Assembly (NCBI GenBank): GCA_030432595.1
Contig: JAUIGU010000032.1
Location: 1-46,808 of the forward strand
Reading direction: 5' to 3'
DNA length: 46,808 nt
Source of the DNA: Phycisphaerae bacterium
GTDB taxonomy: Bacteria; Planctomycetota; Phycisphaerae; Phycisphaerales; Phycisphaeraceae
Shown: positions 25,018 through 31,162 of the stretch, piece after piece
Layout: each line of letters starts with the position of its first letter
Position numbering within the stretch: position 1 is the first letter of the stretch
Made by a program: the position numbers and the translations under genes
The notes under the pieces: model-generated
The model's database searches: none
What the model saw: the letters and a program-made list of their open reading frames with translations, nothing else
Told to the model about the DNA's origin: nothing

Positions 25018-25557
25018 TCAACCGTGGTGGGTTCGTGCGACCGCGGTGGCGAGGACGATCGCGACGGTGTTGGCGACGTTGAGGCTGCGGATGTTGGGGG
25101 CGCCGTCGGCGGGGCCGGGCATGGGGATGTTCAGACGTGATCGCGGGAAGCGGTCGTGCCAAGTCTCGGGCAGCCCCGTGTTTTCGTTGCCGAAGATGAA
25201 GACGTCTCCGTCGCGGTAGTCGGCGCGGTCGAAGCGGGTGTCGCCGAACTTGGTGATGAGCCAGACCTGAGGGCGGGAACGTTGGTGGGCGTGATCCGAG
25301 GCTTCGTCGCTTCGCTCCTCAGCCACGGCTTGGGCGCAGTGTTGGTCGAGCCATGCCAGGAACGCGTTGTCGTTTTCGTGTTGGGTGAGTTGGACGGAGG
25401 GCCAGTAGTCCAGGCCGGCGCGTTTGACGGCGTGGTCGGTGATCTCGAACTTCATCGGGTGGATGAGGTGCAGGTGCGCGCCGAAGCCGACGGTGGTGCG
25501 GGCGATGTTGCCGGTGTTCTGCGGGATGGCGGGGTGGTAGAGGGCGACGTGGAACAT
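25018..25557 (-). CDS. trmL: tRNA (cytidine/uridine-34-2'-O)-methyltransferase TrmL
   Basis: SPOUT-class methyltransferase that 2'-O-methylates the wobble base of tRNA-Leu. Typical segments: N-terminal VALYHPAIPQNTGNIART, HPMKFEITDHAVKRAGLDYW, FIFGNENTGLPE, and the knot IPMPGPADGAPNIRSLNV with ANTVAIVLA. 179 residues; slightly long because of an extra segment AQAVAEERSDEASDHAHQRS in the middle. The C-terminus (TAVARTHHG) differs from that of the duplicated remnant downstream (TATAQYLDDL), so one of the two ends is not original. Confidence 0.92.
   Translation of the reverse strand: MFHVALYHPAIPQNTGNIARTTVGFGAHLHLIHPMKFEITDHAVKRAGLDYWPSVQLTQHENDNAFLAWLDQHCAQAVAEERSDEASDHAHQRSRPQVWLITKFGDTRFDRADYRDGDVFIFGNENTGLPETWHDRFPRSRLNIPMPGPADGAPNIRSLNVANTVAIVLATAVARTHHG
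25055..25127 (-). repeat. 73-bp direct repeat within trmL (partner at 24139-24211)
   Basis: Three mismatches in 73 bases, offset 916 bp. It brackets the glycosyltransferase gene exactly as the 188-bp repeat brackets the FG-GAP gene. Confidence 0.88.
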
Positions 25558-25600
25558 GAGGCCAGGGTGCGGGGATCCGGGAACGGGGATCAGGAGAAGT

Positions 25601-25822
25601 TAACCGCAGATTCCACGGATGACGCAGATCGAGATGAACCGCCAAGACGCTAAGGACGCCAAGAAGGAGCATGAGATATCACAGCGTTCACGTAGACACA
25701 GAGGCACAGAGCAAGCAAACGCAGGGTTTTGATGGATTCACATGCAGACTCTGTGTCTCTGCGCCTCAGTGGCCTCGGTGATATTCCTGAATCTTCAACT
25801 CAGCCTTGGCGTCTTGGCGGTT
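25601..25822. repeat. Composite long inverted repeat (copy B)
   Basis: Contains AACCGCCAAGACGCTAAGG with CCAAGAA near the left and CCTTGGCGTCTTGGCGGTT at the right end, plus internal GACACAGAGGCACAGAG and ACTCTGTGTCTCTGCGCCTC arms and a CCGCAGATTCCACGGATGAC motif. It fills most of the 332-bp gap between divergent trmL and the alcohol dehydrogenase, so here it lies upstream of two genes rather than between stops. Confidence 0.85.
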
Positions 25823-25889
25823 GGTCGCCGGGTGCGGCGGTGTCCGGATCGGGCAAGTGGGGGTGGGTACGCTAAAGGTGAGGTACGCC

Positions 25890-26912
25890 ATGCAGACGAT
25901 TGTTCTTCAAGAGCCGGGCACGTTGGAACTCACCGAGACCGCGCCGCCGCCGGAGGTGTTGGGGCAAGGCGATGTCTTGGTGCGGGTGCACCGGGTGGGG
26001 ATCTGCGGGACGGACATCCATGCGTTTGCGGGGGAGCAGCCGTTCTTCAGCTACCCGCGGATCATCGGGCACGAGCTGGGCGTGGAGGTGCTCGAGGTCG
26101 GCGGGGGCGTGACCAACGTGGAGGTTGGCGACCGGTGCGCGGTCGAGCCTTATTTGTCCTGTGGCCAGTGTCACGCGTGTTCGGTGGGGCGGACCAATTG
26201 TTGCGTGGACATGAAGGTGCTGGGCGTGCAGACCGAGGGCGGGATGCGTGAGTTGATCGTGGTGCCGGCACGGTTGCTGCACAAGTCGGCGTCGTTGGGT
26301 TATGACGCGCTTGCGCTGGTGGAGATGCTGGGCATCGGGTGCCACGCGGTGTCGCGGGCGGCGGTTGCGAAAGGCGAGCGGGTGGCGGTCATCGGGTTGG
26401 GGCCGATCGGGCTGACGGCGGCGCAGTTCGCGTTGCTGGCCGGGGCGGAGGTGACGGGCATCGACGTGTCGGAGGAGCGCGCGGCGTCGGCGAAGCGTCT
26501 GCTCGGGCTGGACACGTTGGTGATCACGCCGGGCGAATCGCTGGACGAGCAGTGGCAGGCCGCGAAGGGTGGCCGCCCGGTGAAGGTGTTCGATGTCACC
26601 GGCAACCGCCACTCGATGCAGGCCGCGTTCCAACTGCCCGAGCACGGCGGCACGCTCGTCTTCGTCGGGCTGGTGCTGGGCGACGTCGCGTTCGACGACC
26701 CGAACTTCCACCGCCGGGAAATGACCGTGATGTCCAGCCGCAACGCGCTGCCTGAAGATTTCCGAGTGATCCTTGAACACATGGAAGCGGGGCGGATCGA
26801 TCCCGCATCGTGGATCACGCACCGGTGTGAGGTCGCAGAACTTCCGGGGGTGTTCGCGGACTGGATCAAGCCCGAGGCGAAGATGCTCAAGGGCGTCGTG
26901 AGTTTTTCGTGA
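25890..26912 (+). CDS. Zinc-dependent alcohol/polyol dehydrogenase (MDR superfamily)
   Basis: 340-residue medium-chain dehydrogenase. Catalytic zinc ligands are visible at GICGTDIH (Cys39) and GHE (His61-Glu62); structural zinc cysteines are in CGQCHACSVGRTNC (91, 94, 97 and 104/105). The NAD(P) site is VIGLGPIGLTAAQ, followed by GIDVSEERAASAKRLL with an Asp that favours NAD. It resembles sugar-acid or polyol dehydrogenases such as sorbitol or galactonate oxidoreductases, but substrate is not assignable. ATG at 25890 has AAGGTGAGG just upstream. Complete and flanked on both sides by composite inverted repeats. Confidence 0.9.
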   Translation: MQTIVLQEPGTLELTETAPPPEVLGQGDVLVRVHRVGICGTDIHAFAGEQPFFSYPRIIGHELGVEVLEVGGGVTNVEVGDRCAVEPYLSCGQCHACSVGRTNCCVDMKVLGVQTEGGMRELIVVPARLLHKSASLGYDALALVEMLGIGCHAVSRAAVAKGERVAVIGLGPIGLTAAQFALLAGAEVTGIDVSEERAASAKRLLGLDTLVITPGESLDEQWQAAKGGRPVKVFDVTGNRHSMQAAFQLPEHGGTLVFVGLVLGDVAFDDPNFHRREMTVMSSRNALPEDFRVILEHMEAGRIDPASWITHRCEVAELPGVFADWIKPEAKMLKGVVSFS

Positions 26913-26922
26913 CGAGTTTTTG

Positions 26923-27040
26923 ACCACAGATTGCACAGATTTCGCAGATGACGTACCGCAAGTTCGCCAAGACTGGAAATTGAGTCTTGTGTTTCCGATG
27001 TTTTAGCTTGTTTCTTGGCGTCCTTGGCGTCTTGGCGGTT
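26923..27040. repeat. Composite long inverted repeat (copy C) between convergent genes
   Basis: Left part ACCACAGATTGCACAGATTT, right end CTTGGCGTCCTTGGCGTCTT then GGCGGTT. As in copy A, the right end supplies the stop codon of the minus-strand gene (TTA at 27039-27041 reads TAA). Shortened relative to A and B. Confidence 0.85.
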
Positions 27041-27686
27041 AAACAGCTTGATCAACTGCAACCGGCACAGGCAACCCCAGGAAGTTTGCCAGCATCCGTG
27101 GGCCTTCGGGGGTCATGAAGCTTTCGGGGTGGAACTGCAAACCTTCGACCGGCGCATCGCCGAACGTCCCGGGCTTCGCACGCAGGCCCATGATGACTTT
27201 CTTTCCGTCGTCTTCGCACCACGCGCTGACCTCGAAGCGGTCGTCGTCGAACGAGTCGGCGGTGACCACCAGCGAGTGGTAGCGCATCGCGGTGAAGGGA
27301 TTCGACACACCCTCAAAAATCGTCTTGCCGTCGTGTTGGATGTCGGACGTCTTGCCGTGCATGAGTTTGAAGTGGCGGTCGACGGTCATGCCGAAGCGGT
27401 GCCCGATGGACTGGTGTCCGAGGCACACGCCCAGCAGCGGGACCTTGCCGGCAAAGGCGTCGATGATGTCGCAGCTGACGCCGGCTTCTTTGGGCGTACA
27501 CGGGCCGGGCGAGATGATGACGTGCTCGGGGTTTAGTGCGAGCGCTTCGTCGGGGGTGATCTTGTCGTTGCGCACGACGCGCATGGGCAATTCGTCGGGG
27601 TCGCGGCCGTCGGCGACAAGCAGCTCGCCGATGCGCTGCACCAGGTTGTAGGTGAAGCTGTCGTAGTTGTCGATGAGGAGGATCAC
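27039..27686 (-). CDS. pabA: Anthranilate/aminodeoxychorismate synthase glutaminase subunit
   Basis: Class I glutamine amidotransferase of 215 residues that supplies ammonia to TrpE or PabB for tryptophan or folate synthesis. N-terminus [14 protein letters not shown], oxyanion region [11 protein letters not shown], nucleophile loop [10 protein letters not shown] (Cys88), and the C-terminal catalytic His-Glu in QFHPES. The MRYHSL segment is typical of TrpG/PabA. Its synthase partner is not in the window, so TrpG versus PabA is undecided. GTG at 27686 begins exactly at the conserved strand; an ATG at 27755 would overlap the upstream gene and add 23 atypical residues. Confidence 0.9.
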   Translation of the reverse strand: MILLIDNYDSFTYNLVQRIGELLVADGRDPDELPMRVVRNDKITPDEALALNPEHVIISPGPCTPKEAGVSCDIIDAFAGKVPLLGVCLGHQSIGHRFGMTVDRHFKLMHGKTSDIQHDGKTIFEGVSNPFTAMRYHSLVVTADSFDDDRFEVSAWCEDDGKKVIMGLRAKPGTFGDAPVEGLQFHPESFMTPEGPRMLANFLGLPVPVAVDQAV

Positions 27687-27744
27687 CCCCGGAAGATACC
27701 GCCAATGGCTTGCGGCCGGAACACGAAAAAACTCCACGTCGTGG

Positions 27745-28389
27745 TCAGCCGGCATTCATCCACGCCTGCCGCACAAGCCCGGCAAGCAGGCCGAGCAGCA
27801 GACCCACGAGCATCAGAGCCGGGTGGTACCCCGCGGCGATCACTGCGCCCAGCAGGGCCCCGGCGATGAGGTACCACATGACCTCGTCCCGCAGGTGCTT
27901 CTCGAACGCGACCAGCAGCAGGTAGACACACGAGAAGTGCCAGGGCAGGAAGCCGAAGACGAACAGCCCGACCGCGACGGTGACGCCGGCGAACGCCGAG
28001 GCCGTGCCGCCGCTGCCGCCGCCGATGCCGTAGACCCAGGTGGGCATGAGCTTGCCGATCACGGCGCAGCCGAGCGGGTAGAGGACCAGCCACGCGAGCC
28101 CGGGCGCGGCCTCGGTCTGCCACCACCGCACGGGCTCGGACGGCGGATCGACCGCGAAGCTTGCCGGGTCTTTGGGGTCGAAGGGCTTGAGGCAGTGCTC
28201 GCAGCGCGGCGCTTCGCCGAGGCTGTCGGGGAGCTTGAGCGGCTCGCCACACGCCAGGCAATAGCGCGGCTGGTTGGCGAGCAGCGGGTGCATCCCGCCG
28301 GTGGTGTAGGCGGGGGTCGGGCGCTGGGCGTAGGGGGTCTCGGTCACGGGAACAAGACGAGTGTCGCCACGCTGCCTTGCGTTGTCCAA
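27745..28389 (-). CDS. Zinc-ribbon membrane protein, unknown function
   Basis: 214 residues. A zinc ribbon near residue 44 ([10 protein letters not shown] ... [13 protein letters not shown]) precedes about four hydrophobic segments. TTG at 28389 is supported by GGAG 8 bases upstream. It belongs to the series of small zinc-ribbon membrane proteins from here to leuS. Confidence 0.65.
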   Translation of the reverse strand: MDNARQRGDTRLVPVTETPYAQRPTPAYTTGGMHPLLANQPRYCLACGEPLKLPDSLGEAPRCEHCLKPFDPKDPASFAVDPPSEPVRWWQTEAAPGLAWLVLYPLGCAVIGKLMPTWVYGIGGGSGGTASAFAGVTVAVGLFVFGFLPWHFSCVYLLLVAFEKHLRDEVMWYLIAGALLGAVIAAGYHPALMLVGLLLGLLAGLVRQAWMNAG

Positions 28390-28417
28390 GGCGGAACTCC
28401 AGTTAATGTTTTTGCGT

Positions 28418-28753
28418 TCACTGCGCGTGAGCGCGACGGTAACCGAATGTTCCTACGTCGGTCCAAATCCGTAGCTGACCCTCCTCCAACACGAAATAGA
28501 CAGCGGTCGGTAACTCGGGGGTTTCGTCTTCCCACACGATGAGGTAAGGAGGGTGAGCGCGAAAGCGCATCGATTCATTGTCGATCACGACCTTATTGTC
28601 TTCGGTGAAGAAGATCTGCGATGGCGCGTTCTCCGTATGTCCTTCGATTGCCTCAGCGATGTTCCAGGTGCCGGTCAAATCAGTTGTTTGGTCAACAACA
28701 GATGAAGTGCGGCAACCGGCTAAGAAGATGGCGAATATGAGCAGCCAACGCAC
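28418..28753 (-). CDS. Small predicted lipoprotein, unknown function
   Basis: About 111 residues starting RWLLIFAIFLAGC (lipobox, Cys about residue 14), then TGTWNIAEAIEG...QIFFTEDNKVVID, which looks like a small lipocalin-like/'TGTW' beta-barrel start. GTG at 28753 fits the signal peptide; the frame stays open far upstream, but that part overlaps the next gene. More AT-rich than its surroundings. Confidence 0.6.
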   Translation of the reverse strand: MRWLLIFAIFLAGCRTSSVVDQTTDLTGTWNIAEAIEGHTENAPSQIFFTEDNKVVIDNESMRFRAHPPYLIVWEDETPELPTAVYFVLEEGQLRIWTDVGTFGYRRAHAQ

Positions 28754-28800
28754 GGTGGCAATGATATGGGCGACCGATGATCCTCGCGTTGCTCGCTTGA

Positions 28801-29385
28801 TTACACTCCGTGCCGCATCACAAGCCCTAGCGACATCCCTCTGGCGGTGATGGCCGCCGACGCGCCCACGATGAGGCCCACGAGCAGCGCGGTCGATCCG
28901 TGCGGCCAGGCGAGCAGCCCGCCCAGCACGATGCCCGCCGGCCAGAGCAAGATCAGCCGGTCGTAGTGCGTGTGCCGCAACGCACACAGCGTCAGCAGCG
29001 TGACCAACCAGGTGCGGAGCGACACGATCAGCAGCCCGCCGATCGGCCAGGCCTGCTGCGAGTGCCAGATCGCCGCGGCGACGTACCCGTCCACGACGTG
29101 CCACAGGGCGTAGACCGCCGCGGCCGACAACGCGAACAGCGCCGCCGTCGCGTGGCTCTGGCGCGCTTCCTCGGCCGGCTCGCGTCGGAACGACGACCAA
29201 TCCGAACGGTTGAACGTGCGGTGGCAACGCGTGCACACGCCGCGCTTCACGCGCGGCAGGGCCCGGTTGCAGCCGCGGCACCAGGCGGTGGGGAGCGGCT
29301 TGCGCGCGGTCGCCGACGTGGTCGGCTTCCGGAAGTTGCTTGCCCGATGCGGATGAGTCTTTCTTGGAGGGGTGGCCGTCTTCAC
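28801..29385 (-). CDS. Zinc-ribbon membrane protein, unknown function
   Basis: 194 residues, GTG start. A zinc ribbon AWCRGCNRALPRVKRGVCTR followed by CHRTFNRSD, then four hydrophobic segments. The ribbon matches that of the 182-residue protein at 30164-30712 closely (AWCRGCNRVLPRLERGAC), so the two are paralogs. Confidence 0.68.
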   Translation of the reverse strand: MKTATPPRKTHPHRASNFRKPTTSATARKPLPTAWCRGCNRALPRVKRGVCTRCHRTFNRSDWSSFRREPAEEARQSHATAALFALSAAAVYALWHVVDGYVAAAIWHSQQAWPIGGLLIVSLRTWLVTLLTLCALRHTHYDRLILLWPAGIVLGGLLAWPHGSTALLVGLIVGASAAITARGMSLGLVMRHGV

Positions 29386-29534
29386 GGCCCGAAATTACGT
29401 GCTCGGCGTGTCCCAGCGGTCGCGTTTGGATCGCGCAACGATCCAGAATTGGGAGTGAAATTCGTGTGGCCAACCCTGGTCGAAGCACCCTTGCGAATAG
29501 TCTTTCGCGCCTTCGCGATCTTGGGTCGCGTGGT

Positions 29535-30110
29535 TCAGATCACTTCGCGCAGACGGAACAACCCTGCGACGCCGCCGGCCCCGCCGCTGAGCAATACGGC
29601 CGACGTATCGATCCATTCGGTCCACCAACCTTCGAACGTCACGATCAGCGTCATCTGAAAGACAAAGCCCGCCACGCCGATGACGATCCCCAAAAAGATG
29701 TTGGTCATGACACCGTCCATCCATTCCGCCAGCACGCCGCGCAGGAGCAGATACGAAGCCGTCCCCATGACCAGCGGATAGATCAGGATGGTGACGCAGC
29801 ACGCCGACGACCATTCAAATTGCATACAGGTCGCCGGCATCAGAAACACCGCGAGGCCGGCGACGACAAAGCCGACCCGCTGCGACCGGTCGTTCTGCCA
29901 CCAGGGGGTCGGCCGGGGGGTTTCGCGGTAGCTGCGGATGTCCGCCGGGTCGAACGGTCGGCCGCACTCGCTGCAGACCGGCTCGACGAGCCCGCGCAGG
30001 TTGTAGCCGCATTCGTGGCAGTATCGGTCCACGCTTAGCGGCAGGCCGGGCGACACCCGTGGCTCGGCCGGGCCCGTTGCGTCGTCATGAGGCGGTGTGT
30101 CGTCTGCCAC
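29535..30110 (-). CDS. Zinc-ribbon membrane protein, unknown function
   Basis: 191 residues, GTG start. N-terminal ribbon YCHECGYNLRGL...CSECGRPFDPADI, a form very common in Planctomycetes, then four hydrophobic segments ending in a basic tail (LFRLREVI). A 149-bp gap with nothing recognisable separates it from the next gene. Confidence 0.68.
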   Translation of the reverse strand: MADDTPPHDDATGPAEPRVSPGLPLSVDRYCHECGYNLRGLVEPVCSECGRPFDPADIRSYRETPRPTPWWQNDRSQRVGFVVAGLAVFLMPATCMQFEWSSACCVTILIYPLVMGTASYLLLRGVLAEWMDGVMTNIFLGIVIGVAGFVFQMTLIVTFEGWWTEWIDTSAVLLSGGAGGVAGLFRLREVI

Positions 30111-30163
30111 GGCCTATTTGTAAATCACGGCGGCCCGGAGTGTCGCCGCGCCTCGACACAGAA

Positions 30164-30712
30164 TCACGGCGCACCGAACGCCGAGATCGTGAACCAGCGG
30201 GTCCAGATGGCCGCGCCCATCCCCGCGATCACTCCGGGCAGCATCGCGAACCAACCGAACGGCAGCGCCAGCACGCCACCCGCGAGGCCGCCGACGATCC
30301 AGTACGTCATGAAGTGGTCCCACCGCGTGAGCCGGATCGGGTACAGCAGCGCCGCGACGACCACCACCGTGCGCACCCAGATGATCGCCATCGACGCCAT
30401 CGGCCAGTTCCGCTCGCTCAGCCAGATCGCCTTGACGACCCAGCCGTCGAGCCACCACGCGCTGGTGTAGACGACCACCGCGACAACGATGGGGAACAAA
30501 AACGAAGGCAGGCTCGGACGGTCCGGCTCGCGCGGCTCACGCAGGAACGTCTTGCGGTCCGCGCGGTCGAACGGCCGGTGGCAGTGCGCGCACGCGCCGC
30601 GCTCGAGCCGCGGCAACACCCGGTTGCACCCCCGGCACCATGCCGAGATGCGCAGGTGGCACGCGACCGGGCGCGGCAGGCGGTCGGGGTTGACGTGCAG
30701 GTCGGGACGCAT
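30164..30712 (-). CDS. Zinc-ribbon membrane protein, unknown function
   Basis: 182 residues, ATG start. Ribbon AWCRGCNRVLPRLERGACAH then CHRPFDRAD, followed by about four hydrophobic segments. Clear paralog of the protein at 28801-29385, including the spacing between ribbon and first helix. Confidence 0.68.
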   Translation of the reverse strand: MRPDLHVNPDRLPRPVACHLRISAWCRGCNRVLPRLERGACAHCHRPFDRADRKTFLREPREPDRPSLPSFLFPIVVAVVVYTSAWWLDGWVVKAIWLSERNWPMASMAIIWVRTVVVVAALLYPIRLTRWDHFMTYWIVGGLAGGVLALPFGWFAMLPGVIAGMGAAIWTRWFTISAFGAP

Positions 30713-30721
30713 GGGGCGAGG

Positions 30722-31162
30722 TTAGCGGCGGCGGGCAATGTCCTCGAGGTACACAAGCCTCATAAGGCCGGCAAATAAACCACACCCGACGGTCACGACG
30801 ATGAAATGCTGCGAAAAGCCAGTTCGTTGAATCACGGGTGTGAACTCAAGTTGCCCCCACGCCGTGAGCCCGCCGATCAGAATACCCATAACGAGATTCG
30901 TCACGGGTCGCAGCTTGTTTGTTGGCAGCAAGCCTTCAAGCACGAGCCAAGCCCCACCAGTCATCAGGACTGGATAAAGTGGCAGCAGCAAGCACATCAG
31001 CGGGAATACACCGCCAAAGGTGATTGGTGTCATCGGCAATGCGCAGAGAATAAATCCACAAGCGATGAGGATCGTCCGTTGCAGGATGTCTAGTAACGCT
31101 CCGCGCGTACGCGGACTTGCGGGAGGCAAAGCTTGCGAGGCGGGGCGGCCAAGCCGATCCAT
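30722..31162 (-). CDS. Small membrane protein, unknown function
   Basis: 146 residues with four hydrophobic segments of the same arrangement as its neighbours but no zinc ribbon. ATG at 31162 abuts the leuS stop directly, so it is probably translated from the leuS transcript. It may be a ribbon-less member of the series. Composition is more AT-rich than leuS. Confidence 0.6.
   Translation of the reverse strand: MDRLGRPASQALPPASPRTRGALLDILQRTILIACGFILCALPMTPITFGGVFPLMCLLLPLYPVLMTGGAWLVLEGLLPTNKLRPVTNLVMGILIGGLTAWGQLEFTPVIQRTGFSQHFIVVTVGCGLFAGLMRLVYLEDIARRR

Noticed and set aside
25270-25330. Segment EERSDEAS in TrmL as a palindromic coding insert
   Set aside because: The residues look extra for the family and the DNA has short direct repeats (CGAAGC), but there is no clear palindrome, so it is not claimed.
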